From Anaerolineaceae bacterium (lineage in GTDB: Bacteria; Chloroflexota; Anaerolineae; Anaerolineales; Villigracilaceae), in assembly GCA_009772985.1 (NCBI GenBank), contig WOUS01000003.1, positions 1-64,000 on the forward strand: a stretch of 64,000 bases of DNA. Direction: 5' to 3'. The notes beneath the pieces are model-generated. The model was not told the DNA's origin. It worked only from the letters and a program-made list of their open reading frames with translations, and searched no databases. The position numbers were made by a program, and so were the translations under genes. Below are positions 14,555 through 23,105 of the stretch, one piece after another (the first letter of the stretch is position 1; the number at the start of each line of letters is the position of its first letter).

Positions 14555-17551
14555 ATGACAACTTTACATTTGGTCAGCCACACCCACTGGGACCGCGAAT
14601 GGTACCGCACCTTCCAGCAGTTCCGCCTGCGCCTCGTCCACCTCGTGGATGGCGTGCTCGACCTGCTCGAAGCCGGGCCGCAATTCCGCTACTTCATGCT
14701 CGACGGCCAGACCATCGTGCTGGACGACTACCTGCTGATGCGCCCGGAAAAGGAGGCGCGCCTGCGCCACTTCGTGCAGACCGGACGCCTGACCATCGGC
14801 CCCTGGCACATCCTGCCAGACGAGTTCCTCGTCAGCCCGGAGGCCACAGTGCGCAACCTGCTCGAAGGCGGGCGCACCTGCCGCCGGTTCGGCCCGAAGA
14901 TGCGCGTCGGCTACATCCCGGACCCGTTCGGGCACATCGGGCAGATGCCACAGATCCTGAAAGGATTCGGCATCCACGCCGCCTGCGTCCAGCGCGGCCT
15001 GTCGGACGAGCCGTGCGAATTCTGGTGGGAAGCGCCGGACGGGTCGCGCGTCTTCATGGCCTACCTGCGCGACGGATACGGCAACGCCGCCGGGCTGCCC
15101 GCCTCCGAACCGGAGCATTTCATCTCGGAAGTGAAACGCCTGCGCGACAACCTCGCCCCGCACTCCGCCGGCGACCACCTGCTGCTGATGTTCGGCACCG
15201 ACCACATGGAGCCGCCCGCCGACACCGTCCGCGCGGTCGAAGCGGCGCGCGGCCAACTGGACGGCGACGAACTGGTGCACTCCTCACTAGCCGACTACCT
15301 GACCGCCGTCCAGGCCTCGCTCGACCCACGCGCCCTGCCGGCCGTGCGCGGCGAATTGCGCGACTGCAAACGCTCGCCCCTGCTGCCCGGCGTCCTTTCC
15401 ACGCGCATGTGGATCAAGCAGCGCAACCGCGCCAGCGAAACCCTGCTCGAAAAATGGGCCGAGCCGTTCTCGACGTTTTCAACGTTTGCACATTGGCAAG
15501 TTGGAACGTTTGAACGTTCAAACCTGCCAACATTCCAACGCATTTCCAACCCTGCACCAATAGTTCGGCAAGCCTGGCGTTTACTGATGGAATGCCACCC
15601 GCACGATTCGATTTGCGGCTGCTCCATTGACCAGGTTCACGACGAGATGCGCCCGCGCTTCGACCAGGTGGACCAGATCGGCGAAGAAATCACCCGGCAA
15701 AGCCTGGAAAGCCTGGCGCAAGCCATTAACACCGACGAAAGACCGCCGACGGAAGACGGAACATCCGTCGCCCGTCAATCGTCGTTGGTCGTTTTTAATC
15801 CCACTTCCTCCCCGCGCACCGACGCGGTGGAAGCCGTCGTCGAGAGCGCCGCCGCCTTCGACCTGCTCGACGACCAGGGCCGCCTCGTCCCCTACCAGGG
15901 CCGCGGGCTTGGTTCCCAGGAACTCATCCACGCCGCCCTCAGCCCGAAGGAACTGCAAAACCTGTACGTCGCCGTCCACGACGGGCGCGTGATGGGGATG
16001 TCTGTTCTGGGATTGGACATCACGCGCCAGGGCGGGACCGTCCACCTGGACGCCGCCGTCAGCGAAACGCGCCCGCCGGACCTGGCCGCCTGGCAGCGCG
16101 GCGTGGCCGAGATCGAAATCCTGATGGCCGACCCGTCGGTGAAAGAATTCCGCGTGCGCGCCCGCTCGACCGACTCTGCCCGCATCACCTTCGCCGCCGA
16201 CGTCCCCGGCCTGGGCTGGCGCGCCTACCACGTCGTCCTGCGCCCGGCGGAGGAAAAAGCCGCCGCCGTCATCCCGCCGCTGGCGCGCCTGCTGCTCCCG
16301 CTGGCGAAATCGCCCGCCGCCCAGCGCCTCGCCTCCCGCCCGAAAAAAGCCCGCCTCCCTTGCCGCATCGAGAACGACCTGCTGGCGGTGGATGTGGAAA
16401 AGGACGGCACGCTGACCGTCACCGACAAAGCCACCGGGACGGCGACGCGCGGCCTGAACCGCTTTGTGGACGGCGGCGACTGCGGCGACGAGTACAACTA
16501 CTGCCCGCCCGTTTCGGACCGCATCCCCGCCGCACGTTTAACCGGCGTGACCGCCAGCCGCGGCCCCGTCCAGCAGACGCTCGAACTCGAACTGGAACTC
16601 GACACGCCCGCCTGCCTCGCCCCCGACCGGAAATCCCGCTCGAAGGAAACGCTCGTCACGCGCATCACATCCCTCGTCACGCTCACCGCCGGCGTCCCGC
16701 GCGTGGACATCCACACGCGCCTCGACAACCGCGCCCGCGACCACCGGCTGCGGGTCCACTTCCCACTGACGGACTCCGGCGACTCCAGTCGTCGGAATAT
16801 CCGAAGTCAGGAGACTTCGGAGTCCGCCATCACCGCTGAATACGACGGCCACTTCGAGATCGTGGAGCGCAAGGTTGGAATCCCAGCGTTCGATGATGCC
16901 TGGGTGGAACAGCCCCGGCCCGAGGTCCCGCAGCGTGCGTTTACCAGCGTCACCGACGGCCAGTCGCGCCTGACCGTCGCCAACCGCGGCCTGCCGGAAG
17001 TCGAGGTGATTCCCGGAGTCCGAAGTCTCCAGACTTCGGGGAGCGAGATTGCGGTCACACTCCTACGCTGCGTGGGCTGGCTCTCGCGCGACGATTTCGC
17101 CAACCGCAAAGGCCACGCCGGGCCGTTCCTCGAAACCCCCGGCGCGCAGATGATCGGCGAGTGGGAATTCGATTACTCGATCATCGTGGGGCAAATTGGC
17201 AATTTGCCCTACCAGCAAGCCTGGAATTTCGAGACGCCCCTGCGCGCCGTCTGCACGGACGCGCACCCGGGCAGCCTCCCGCCGTCCGGCTCGTTCGTGG
17301 ACGCGGCCCCGGGCGAATTCGTCGTCTCGGCAGTCAAGCAGGCCGAGGACAGCAAGGGCTGGACCGTGCGCGGCTACAACGTCACCGGCGCGGAGATCAA
17401 CGTGAGCCTGCGCCCGTGGCGGGTTTTCAAAAATGCCGCCCGCGCCAACCTGGCCGAGGAGCAGACCGGCAGCCTGAAACCGGGCCGGGATGGAGCGGTT
17501 TCCTTCCCGGTGCGCGGGCACGAAATTGTGACGGTGAAATTCTGGGATTAA
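14555..17551 (+). CDS. Alpha-mannosidase, glycoside hydrolase family 38
   Basis: Zinc-dependent retaining alpha-mannosidase, 998 aa from the ATG at 14555. 'HTHWDREWY' at residues 9-17 supplies metal ligands and 'IPDPFGHIGQMPQ' contains the nucleophile Asp (about D123). The middle helical domain has 'HPHDSICGCSIDQVHDEM', and C-terminal beta domains follow. There is no signal peptide, so it should act on imported glycans. At least five dispersed repeats are translated within it: 'STFSTFAHWQVGTFERSN', 'TDERPPTEDGTSVARQ', 'DSGDSSRRNIRSQETSES', 'GVRSLQTSG' and 'VGQIGNLPY'. All are in frame, most in linkers. This is the clearest case of repeat load in the window. Confidence 0.93.
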   Translation: MTTLHLVSHTHWDREWYRTFQQFRLRLVHLVDGVLDLLEAGPQFRYFMLDGQTIVLDDYLLMRPEKEARLRHFVQTGRLTIGPWHILPDEFLVSPEATVRNLLEGGRTCRRFGPKMRVGYIPDPFGHIGQMPQILKGFGIHAACVQRGLSDEPCEFWWEAPDGSRVFMAYLRDGYGNAAGLPASEPEHFISEVKRLRDNLAPHSAGDHLLLMFGTDHMEPPADTVRAVEAARGQLDGDELVHSSLADYLTAVQASLDPRALPAVRGELRDCKRSPLLPGVLSTRMWIKQRNRASETLLEKWAEPFSTFSTFAHWQVGTFERSNLPTFQRISNPAPIVRQAWRLLMECHPHDSICGCSIDQVHDEMRPRFDQVDQIGEEITRQSLESLAQAINTDERPPTEDGTSVARQSSLVVFNPTSSPRTDAVEAVVESAAAFDLLDDQGRLVPYQGRGLGSQELIHAALSPKELQNLYVAVHDGRVMGMSVLGLDITRQGGTVHLDAAVSETRPPDLAAWQRGVAEIEILMADPSVKEFRVRARSTDSARITFAADVPGLGWRAYHVVLRPAEEKAAAVIPPLARLLLPLAKSPAAQRLASRPKKARLPCRIENDLLAVDVEKDGTLTVTDKATGTATRGLNRFVDGGDCGDEYNYCPPVSDRIPAARLTGVTASRGPVQQTLELELELDTPACLAPDRKSRSKETLVTRITSLVTLTAGVPRVDIHTRLDNRARDHRLRVHFPLTDSGDSSRRNIRSQETSESAITAEYDGHFEIVERKVGIPAFDDAWVEQPRPEVPQRAFTSVTDGQSRLTVANRGLPEVEVIPGVRSLQTSGSEIAVTLLRCVGWLSRDDFANRKGHAGPFLETPGAQMIGEWEFDYSIIVGQIGNLPYQQAWNFETPLRAVCTDAHPGSLPPSGSFVDAAPGEFVVSAVKQAEDSKGWTVRGYNVTGAEINVSLRPWRVFKNAARANLAEEQTGSLKPGRDGAVSFPVRGHEIVTVKFWD
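15469..15543. repeat. Family D repeat (AACGTTTGAACGTT type) in frame inside GH38
   Basis: TCAACGTTTGCACATTGGCAAG, then TTGGAACGTTTGAACGTTCAA and a CCAACATTCCAAC tract. It contains nested palindromes and is AT-richer than the gene around it. It is read in frame between 'LLEKWAEPF' and 'APIVRQAWRLL'. Confidence 0.75.
15737..15793. repeat. Family C repeat in frame inside GH38
   Basis: GACGAAAGACCGCCGACGGAAGAC opposite CCGTCGCCCGTCAATCGTCG. It is the same type of tract as in queA, udg and mutL, read in frame before 'LVVFNPTSSPR'. Confidence 0.75.
16771..16825. repeat. Family A double-hairpin repeat in frame inside GH38
   Basis: Outer arms GGACTCC/GGAGTCC with inner hairpins CCGGCGACT-CC-AGTCGTCGG and CCGAAGTC-AGGA-GACTTCGG. 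It encodes DSGDSSRRNIRSQETSES in frame. Confidence 0.9.
17015..17041. repeat. Half-length family A repeat (single hairpin) in frame inside GH38
   Basis: GGAGT followed by CCGAAGTC-TCCA-GACTTCGG. One hairpin module of family A, read in frame as GVRSLQTSG. Confidence 0.8.
17186..17212. repeat. Family F palindrome in frame inside GH38
   Basis: GGGGCAAATTGGCAATTTGCCC is nearly perfectly palindromic and AT-rich against its surroundings. It encodes VGQIGNLPY in frame. Confidence 0.75.
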
Positions 17552-17554
17552 ATC

Positions 17555-17591
17555 AAAACGTCGGGGCGGCTTGCAACCGCCCCGACGTTTT
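17555..17591. terminator. Bidirectional terminator between GH38 and the radical SAM gene
   Basis: A perfect 15-bp stem AAAACGTCGGGGCGG with a 7-nt loop and T-tracts on both strands, between the two convergent genes. Its GGGGCGG-TTGCAA-CCGCCCC core resembles a dispersed repeat. Confidence 0.85.
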
Positions 17592-17607
17592 ATCAAGTGG
17601 GAAAATC

Positions 17608-17641
17608 TCTTTCCGCGTCCCTCCGCGTTGATCCGCGTCCA
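17608..17641. repeat. Fragment of the CCGCGT-rich family G repeat
   Basis: CCGCGTCCCTCCGCGTTGATCCGCGTCC sits just after the terminator and before the stop of the radical SAM gene. It resembles the ends of the family G elements at 25850, 39441 and 59543. Confidence 0.55.
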
Positions 17642-17642
17642 A

Positions 17643-18545
17643 TTACTCCTGCAACCCCTCGCCGTACATTTGACCCGGCTTCAGGATTTCCGGGAAGCGC
17701 TCGCGCAGCGCCAGGCGCGCCGCGTAACACAGGTGACAGGCGTCCGCGTATTTCTCTTCGTGCGGCAGGGCATATTCCGTCACCAGCGCGGCAGGTCCGC
17801 CCGCCAGCAGCGGCCCGCAGACGGGATGCGCGTCGGCGTCATATTTTTCGCAAATCTCCGCCAGCGGGGTCGCGAACACGTTGCCCAGCGAAATCCCCTG
17901 GCAGATATGCAGGTTGCCGAGCGGATCGAGGTGGGCGCGTCCGGGGTCGCGCAGGTCCTCGTGCGGACAGGAGGTGAACAGGTCCCAGGTCCGGGGCGCA
18001 GCGCGCGGGGCAAGTTTGCAGACCGCCCGCCCGCGGAACATCACCGCCGATCCGCTTTCTGGCAGTTGTCCCTTGCTGGAAGCCGCGTCCGCGCTCTCCG
18101 GCTGGGCCACACAGATTTCCCCGACCGGGATGTCCAGTTCCTTGGCCGCGGCGACGGCATTCTTCGCTATGTTGATCTGCTCGTCGCTGTAGTGATACAG
18201 ATCATTGCTGATGGACAAGTCGTCGAGCAGGCCGGCGAAAGGCCGCAGGAATTCGACGGCGTCTTCGGTCGAGGTTGCCCAGTAGCCGTTCGAGACCACG
18301 CCCACGCGGAATCCAATGCGCTTCGCCTCCCTTACCCCGGCGAGCAGGGTGGCGTAATACATGGACGGCTCGCCGCCCTCGAAGTAGATCATCTCCACGC
18401 CCGCCTGGCGCGCCTGGCCGAGGATCTGGCGGATCTGCGCGATGGTCAGCACGCCGCCCTGCCGCGGGCTGCCCCAGACGAAGCAGTGGTCGCACTCGAA
18501 CGTGCACTGATAGGTGAGCAGGATGTGCAGCCCGGTGAGCTTCAT
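17643..18545 (-). CDS. Radical SAM protein with SPASM-like C-terminus
   Basis: A 300-aa radical SAM enzyme. 'CTFECDHC' (CxxxCxxC) near residue 14 binds the 4Fe-4S/SAM cluster, and 'IYFEGGEPSMY' is the GGEP SAM motif. Extra cysteines in 'GNLHICQGISLGN', 'HPVCGPLLAGG' and 'DACHLCYAAR' suggest an auxiliary cluster, as in SPASM/Twitch enzymes that modify peptides or proteins. No precursor peptide gene is evident nearby. The gene follows a CheY-like gene by 6 nt on the same strand and is probably co-transcribed with it. Its substrate is unknown. Confidence 0.85.
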   Translation of the reverse strand: MKLTGLHILLTYQCTFECDHCFVWGSPRQGGVLTIAQIRQILGQARQAGVEMIYFEGGEPSMYYATLLAGVREAKRIGFRVGVVSNGYWATSTEDAVEFLRPFAGLLDDLSISNDLYHYSDEQINIAKNAVAAAKELDIPVGEICVAQPESADAASSKGQLPESGSAVMFRGRAVCKLAPRAAPRTWDLFTSCPHEDLRDPGRAHLDPLGNLHICQGISLGNVFATPLAEICEKYDADAHPVCGPLLAGGPAALVTEYALPHEEKYADACHLCYAARLALRERFPEILKPGQMYGEGLQE

Positions 18546-18551
18546 GGCGAC

Positions 18552-18917
18552 TCATTTCAGGAACGCGTGGATGTGGGCGCGCAGCGTATCCATGCTGAAC
18601 GGCTTGCCCAGCAGGTCGTTCGCCCCGGCATTCTGCGCCTCGATCTTGTCCGACTCGCTGGAGGAAGCCGTCAGCATGATGACCGGTATCCCGGCGCACT
18701 CCGGCAACCGGCGCAAGCGGCGGCACAGTTCGAACCCATCCATATCGGGCATCATCACATCCAGGATAGCCATGTCGGGCTGGAACGCCCCGACCTTCTG
18801 GAGCGCTTCGTCCCCGCTTTCGGCGGTGATCACCTCGTAACCCTCCAGCCCCAGGATCTTGCCAACCAGGTCGAGGTTGAGCGCGTTATCATCCACAACA
18901 AGAATACGGTGAGACAT
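18552..18917 (-). CDS. Single-domain response regulator (CheY-like)
   Basis: A 121-aa receiver domain. 'LVVDDNALN' holds the acidic pocket, 'MAILDVMMPDMDGFE' the phospho-acceptor Asp, 'VIMLTASS' the conserved Thr and 'GKPFS' the Lys. No output domain is attached. The ATG at 18917 ('MSHRILVVDD') is preferred over the ORF-track start because it has GGAAGGGAAA upstream. No histidine kinase is adjacent; the nearest in the window is 10 kb away (29356). Pairing with a downstream radical SAM gene is unusual. Confidence 0.9.
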   Translation of the reverse strand: MSHRILVVDDNALNLDLVGKILGLEGYEVITAESGDEALQKVGAFQPDMAILDVMMPDMDGFELCRRLRRLPECAGIPVIMLTASSSESDKIEAQNAGANDLLGKPFSMDTLRAHIHAFLK

Positions 18918-18991
18918 TTTCCCTTCCATCAGAATGATTTCATCCAGAATACTCGAAGATTGCACGAGTCGTCAAGTGCGGCGGGACGGTA

Positions 18992-18997
18992 TATAAT
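18992..18997 (+). promoter_or_regulatory. -10 element TATAAT upstream of upp
   Basis: TATAAT 20 nt before the upp ATG, leaving room for a short leader with a CGGAGA ribosome binding site. The -35 region is not clear. Confidence 0.5.
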
Positions 18998-19017
18998 GCA
19001 ACTGAAACGGAGACAAT

Positions 19018-19644
19018 ATGGGAAATATTTACCCCTCCACGCACCCGCTCGTCGCCCACAAACTGACCCGCCTGCGCGACCGGGACACGGAGCCGAAAAA
19101 ATTCCGCGAACTGGTGCGCGAGATGGCCGCCCTGCTGGCCTACGAAGCCACCGCGGACCTGTTGACTGCCGCGCGTCCCGTCGAGACGCCCCTCGCCTCC
19201 ACAAGCGGCGCGGCGCTCGCCGAGAAGATCGGCCTGGTCCCCATCCTGCGCGCCGGACTGGGCATGGTGGAGGGCATCTGGGAACTGATGCCGCAGGCCG
19301 AGGTCTGGCACATCGGCCTGTACCGCGACGAGCAGACGCTCAAGCCGGTGGAATATTACAACAAACTGCCGGTCGAGCCGACCGTGTCCGTCTGTCTCAT
19401 CTTGGACCCGATGCTGGCTACCGGCGGCTCCGCCTGCGCCACCGTGGACGTGCTCGAACGCTGGGGCGTGAAGAAGATCAAGTTCGTCGGCATCATCGGC
19501 GCACCGGAGGGCATCGCCCGCCTGCAGAAGGAGCATCCCGACGTGCCGATCCATCTCGCCGCCATTGACGACCATCTCAACGAACGCGGCTACATCGTGC
19601 CAGGACTGGGCGATGCCGGCGACCGTCAGTTTGGGACAGGGTGA
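19018..19644 (+). CDS. upp: Uracil phosphoribosyltransferase
   Basis: Converts uracil and PRPP to UMP (pyrimidine salvage, cytosol). 208 aa, the family standard. '[14 protein letters not shown]' is the conserved N-terminal block, '[20 protein letters not shown]' is the PRPP-binding loop, and '[22 protein letters not shown]' is the uracil-binding C-terminus. It is a single-gene unit with its own -10 element. It functionally complements the pyrimidine-nucleoside phosphorylase at 1399, which releases uracil. Confidence 0.97.
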   Translation: MGNIYPSTHPLVAHKLTRLRDRDTEPKKFRELVREMAALLAYEATADLLTAARPVETPLASTSGAALAEKIGLVPILRAGLGMVEGIWELMPQAEVWHIGLYRDEQTLKPVEYYNKLPVEPTVSVCLILDPMLATGGSACATVDVLERWGVKKIKFVGIIGAPEGIARLQKEHPDVPIHLAAIDDHLNERGYIVPGLGDAGDRQFGTG

Positions 19645-19740
19645 GGAGTTTGCCAAAAATGGCGCGATAATTGAGGAGTCTCGCCGCTGCCGTAGAACCG
19701 CCTTAAAATATGGCGATTTGTCCATCTGAGGAGGATCACC

Positions 19741-21456
19741 ATGAAAAGTCCAAAGGTTTTCACATTCCTGGTATTGTTGTCCGTCCTGGTAGTTGCATGT
19801 ACAACACCGGCGCCAACCACCCCTACAGCAATCCCAATTCCACCGACCACTACCCCAAACCCTGTCGAGGACATTCTCAATCCAGGAGACAGGATTGGCG
19901 GCATGCTGTTGACAATTGGTCGGGGCGAGAGTATGGCCGAGATATGGGAGTTTTGCGATCCGTTCGTGACCGAGCCTGGTATCACAATGAAAGAATGCCA
20001 AGTTCCTGCCTTGCAAAGCATTTTCATTGGATATGGTTCCCTGGGGAACACTGTGGATGAGTTGGATGCTGCCTGGGGATCGATCAATTGGGAGCTTTAC
20101 CTGGATGGTCAAACAGTTAATCTGCCTGCTTTCGGCACGATTGACCAGGTGGATGATTCTAACGCCTCGGTGCTTCGCTTGTGGAACGTGGTGCTCGAGC
20201 AACCCGCGCCCGGCGTACATACCCTGCGCTATCTGTCTAGCGAAGGCGGCGAATTATATGATATAACCTGGATCTTCACGGTCACCTCACCCGCCACAAT
20301 GGAAATCCCAGCGGGGACTGAGTCGCTTCCTTTCACTGGGACAAGTAGCGCCTTCAGCACACTGGGGGAATTCGACAGCCTGATGAAATCGGCCATCGCC
20401 AGCGGCGAGATTGACTCGTTTTGGGATGCGGTGACATCCACCGGGCAGATGCCCCTGATCTTTGGTGACAGCGTCGCCGTGTTCCTCTACCGCGGTCAGG
20501 CTGAGAATGTCGAATGCCGAGGTGATTTCACAACTCAGTACATGCGTCAGGGCGAGACGGATCTTTGGGCGTTTCTGAAACAGTTTGAGCCTGACACACG
20601 CCTTGAGTACAAAATTCTGCTGAATTCCAGCGAATCGATACTTGATCCCCTGAACGCTCTCACCGAGACAGGCGGGCTCGGGACGAATTCGGTTGTGCTG
20701 ATGCCCAAGTATGTGATTCCCGAATTTACCCTCCCACGCGACAATATCGCGCACGGGACGCTCAACGAGAACATTACTATCTCAAGCCAGTTTCTCGGCT
20801 ACGATGTGAATTATCGCGTCTATACGCCTGCTGGATATGAAACGCTCGCGAGCCTTCCAGTGATCTACGTGACGGACGGGCAGGATTTTTCCAATCCCGG
20901 GATGGGCGCGATGGTAAACGCATTGGATAACCTGATCGCTGATGGCCGCATTGAGCCGGTCATTGCCGTTTTTATCGACTCGCGCGACCCTCTCACCGGC
21001 GACAACCGACGCGCTGATGAACTGGTCGCCGACAGTCTTGCAACCTGCCCATTCTGCGATTTCATAGCCTTGGAGCTTGTCCCGACGATTGATGCGGCCT
21101 ACAAAACCAACCCCTCGCCCGACGCCCGCGCGATTCTTGGTTTTTCGCTTGGCGGCAATTTCACGGCACACATGGGACTGGCATATGCGGATGTGTTTCA
21201 CCAGATTGCGATTCTATCGCCCTATATATCGGCAAATTGGATTTTTGACACATACCAAGCAGTGGAGCGATTGCCGCTCAAAATCTTCCTCGGCCATGGT
21301 ACATATGATGAAAGAGCTGCATCTATCCACCTGCGCGAAATTCTGCAAGCAAAGAGTTACTCACTGCTGTACATCGAAACCCACGAAGGTCACTCCTATG
21401 GCAATGTTCGCGGGTTATTGGATGATATGCTCATCTACTTCTTTGGTGCAAAATAA
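19741..21456 (+). CDS. Lipoprotein with C-terminal esterase (Fes/esterase D-like) domain
   Basis: 571 aa. A lipoprotein signal peptide with lipobox 'LVVAC' near residue 20 and a Thr/Pro linker lead into a beta-rich region (50-320) with no recognisable family. From about 330 an alpha/beta hydrolase of the enterochelin esterase/esterase D type follows: 'PVIYVTDGQDF', nucleophile elbow 'GFSLGGNF', and C-terminal 'HEGHSYGNVRG' with the catalytic His. It is anchored outside the membrane. The ribosome binding site GAGGAGG is strong. The gene is visibly less GC-rich than its neighbours, which hints at acquisition by transfer. The substrate is unknown. Confidence 0.85.
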   Translation: MKSPKVFTFLVLLSVLVVACTTPAPTTPTAIPIPPTTTPNPVEDILNPGDRIGGMLLTIGRGESMAEIWEFCDPFVTEPGITMKECQVPALQSIFIGYGSLGNTVDELDAAWGSINWELYLDGQTVNLPAFGTIDQVDDSNASVLRLWNVVLEQPAPGVHTLRYLSSEGGELYDITWIFTVTSPATMEIPAGTESLPFTGTSSAFSTLGEFDSLMKSAIASGEIDSFWDAVTSTGQMPLIFGDSVAVFLYRGQAENVECRGDFTTQYMRQGETDLWAFLKQFEPDTRLEYKILLNSSESILDPLNALTETGGLGTNSVVLMPKYVIPEFTLPRDNIAHGTLNENITISSQFLGYDVNYRVYTPAGYETLASLPVIYVTDGQDFSNPGMGAMVNALDNLIADGRIEPVIAVFIDSRDPLTGDNRRADELVADSLATCPFCDFIALELVPTIDAAYKTNPSPDARAILGFSLGGNFTAHMGLAYADVFHQIAILSPYISANWIFDTYQAVERLPLKIFLGHGTYDERAASIHLREILQAKSYSLLYIETHEGHSYGNVRGLLDDMLIYFFGAK

Positions 21457-21541
21457 GGGTGACGCTACAATTGCCAGCCGCCCAACATCGCCCTCCAGCG
21501 AACCCTTCGATAGGCTTTCTTTTGAACAATTGAGAGGTCAT

Positions 21542-22096
21542 ATGCTCTGGAAAATCCTCGCCTTCAGCATCGTAACCCTTGTTCTGGTTTACATCTCCCG
21601 CGCCTCCCTGCTTCATCCGCGCTCGCACGGCTTTTACCGCTTCTTCGCCTGGGAAGCCATCCTCGCCCTCTTCCTCCTCAACGTGGACTACTGGTTCGTC
21701 GAGCCTTTCGCGTGGTACCAGATCATCGCGTGGATTTTGCTGGTCGCCTCCATCGTCCCCGCCATCTGGGGGGTCGTCCTCCTGCGCCGGGGCGGGAAAC
21801 CGGTCGAGCGGCGCGCCGGAGATCCGTCCCTGCTGGCGTTCGAGAAAACCACGTCGCTGGTCACGACCGAGATTTACAAAACCATCCGCCATCCGCTCTA
21901 CAGTTCCCTGCTCCTGCTGGCCTGGGGCATCTTCTTCAAGTCCCCCTCCCTGTCCGGCGGCGGGTTGGTTGCCGCTGCAACCCTCTTCCTGTTCCTCACC
22001 GCCCGGGCAGATGAGGCCGAATGCGTCAAATTCTTCGGCACCGCTTACGAAGACTACATGAAGAAAACGAAGCGGTTCATTCCTTTTCTCTTTTGA
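21542..22096 (+). CDS. Isoprenylcysteine carboxyl methyltransferase-family membrane protein
   Basis: 184 aa with about four to five transmembrane helices, then the ICMT/PEMT-like C-terminal block 'TTEIYKTIRHPLYSSLLLLAW' and 'DEAECVKFFGTAYEDYMKKTKRFIP'. The family uses SAM to methylate small lipophilic or cysteine substrates at the membrane. The ATG at 21542 follows GAGAGGTCAT; the longer ORF-track version reads into the preceding esterase gene in another frame. The bacterial substrate is not known. Confidence 0.85.
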   Translation: MLWKILAFSIVTLVLVYISRASLLHPRSHGFYRFFAWEAILALFLLNVDYWFVEPFAWYQIIAWILLVASIVPAIWGVVLLRRGGKPVERRAGDPSLLAFEKTTSLVTTEIYKTIRHPLYSSLLLLAWGIFFKSPSLSGGGLVAAATLFLFLTARADEAECVKFFGTAYEDYMKKTKRFIPFLF

Positions 22097-22104
22097 GAGG
22101 CGCC

Positions 22105-22428
22105 ATGCACATCATTGTTGACTTTACGGTTGTCCCCGTTGGGGTGGGTATTTCTCTCTCCCCTTACATTGCGGCCTGCGAGAAAATCCTCGCCGAAAGC
22201 GGCCTGACTTACGAACTGCACGCCAACGGCACGAACGTGGAAGGCGAGTGGGAGGAGGTCTTCACAGCCATCCGCCGCTGCCACGAGACCCTGCACGCCA
22301 TGGGCGTGCCGCGCATCCATACCGACATCAAACTGGGCACGCGCACCGACCGCGCCCAAACGATGGCAGATAAAATCGCCAGCGTTCGGGGAAAAATGGG
22401 AGAAGCGAACAACCACGGGAGGGAATAA
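22105..22428 (+). CDS. MTH1187-family thiamine-binding protein (UPF0045)
   Basis: A 107-aa ferredoxin-like fold protein. 'VDFTVVPVGVGISLSPYIAACEKIL' and 'GTNVEGEWEEVFTAIRRCHETLHAMGVPRIHTDIKLGTR' are characteristic of UPF0045/MTH1187. Solved family members bind thiamine or related ligands. The ATG at 22105 is preceded by GAGAGG, and the ORF-track extension overlaps the upstream gene. It begins 8 nt after the methyltransferase stop, so the two are probably co-transcribed. The cellular role is uncertain. Confidence 0.88.
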   Translation: MHIIVDFTVVPVGVGISLSPYIAACEKILAESGLTYELHANGTNVEGEWEEVFTAIRRCHETLHAMGVPRIHTDIKLGTRTDRAQTMADKIASVRGKMGEANNHGRE

Positions 22429-22537
22429 TGCCCATCCAAAAAGACCCCGAACGGAAGGATGTCCAGCGATGAAACGCATGGGATTTTAGTGCAAAAAGAA
22501 GAGCCTTTGCTGTATAATGCGCCCATTGGAGGCAGCC

Positions 22538-22756
22538 ATGCTCCGCACACTCGAAGCCACGATTGATAAAAACGGCAGGGTGATCTTGCAGCAACACATC
22601 CAGTTGCCTGAATCACGCCGGGCGCTCGTCACAATTTTGGACGAACCGGCCTATCTTGTTGCAGAAACCGCCCTGTTGAGCGAATCGGCCCTGGCCGAGG
22701 ATTGGAACCGCCCGGAGGAGGATAAAGCATGGGCACACTTGCAACCGGACAGGTAG
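22538..22756 (+). CDS. Putative antitoxin of a MazF-type module
   Basis: A 72-aa protein. Residues 1-40 ('LEATIDKNGRVILQQ...RRALVTILDE') resemble the swapped-hairpin N-terminus of small antitoxins, and the rest is acidic and likely disordered until toxin-bound. It overlaps the mazF gene by 28 nt, the usual coupled arrangement. TTGGAGG lies 6 nt before the ATG and TATAAT about 20 nt upstream. Assignment rests mainly on size, order and overlap. Confidence 0.75.
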   Translation: MLRTLEATIDKNGRVILQQHIQLPESRRALVTILDEPAYLVAETALLSESALAEDWNRPEEDKAWAHLQPDR

Positions 22757-23067
22757 TCCTGGTTCCCTTCCCATTTTCAGATTTGTCCAAAACAAAAATG
22801 CGGCCTGCCGTCATCCTGGCCTACGCCGGCCGGGATGACTGGATTCTTTGCCAAATCACCAGCAATCCATATGGCGACTCGCGCTCCATCGAAATCACCG
22901 ATAAGCATTTCCAGACTGGTTCCCTGCGCGTGACGAGTTATGCCCGTCCCGGCAAACTTTTCACGGCGAACAGCAACTTGATTGCCGGGCAAACGGGGGC
23001 GCTCAAATTCGATATTTTGGAAAAATTGATTGATGCAGTAATCGCATTGCTGAAAGCAGGAAAATAA
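22729..23067 (+). CDS. Type II toxin, PemK/MazF family
   Basis: A 112-aa MazF/PemK-type endoribonuclease. 'GQVVLVPFPFSDLSKTKMRPAVIL' is the family N-terminus with the conserved RP, followed by 'CQITSNPYGD' (catalytic Thr/Ser region) and 'SYARPGKLFTAN'. MazF proteins cut single-stranded RNA at short motifs and are inhibited by the antitoxin encoded just upstream. GGAGGAGG precedes the start inside the antitoxin gene. A terminator follows immediately. Confidence 0.9.
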   Translation: MGTLATGQVVLVPFPFSDLSKTKMRPAVILAYAGRDDWILCQITSNPYGDSRSIEITDKHFQTGSLRVTSYARPGKLFTANSNLIAGQTGALKFDILEKLIDAVIALLKAGK

Positions 23068-23070
23068 GAT

Positions 23071-23103
23071 AAAAAAGCGGCGGACTCTCGTCCACCGCTT
23101 TTC
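23071..23103. terminator. Bidirectional terminator between mazF and the ABC-F gene
   Basis: AAAAAGCGGCGGA-CTCTCG-TCCACCGCTTTT, a 12-bp stem with one mismatch and A/T tracts on both sides, in the 38-nt convergent gap. Confidence 0.85.
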
Positions 23104-23105
23104 GT

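Noticed and set aside
18940-20220. 426-aa minus-strand ORF opposite upp and the esterase lipoprotein
   Set aside because: It spans two well-supported plus-strand genes, has no recognisable domain and is a composition artefact.
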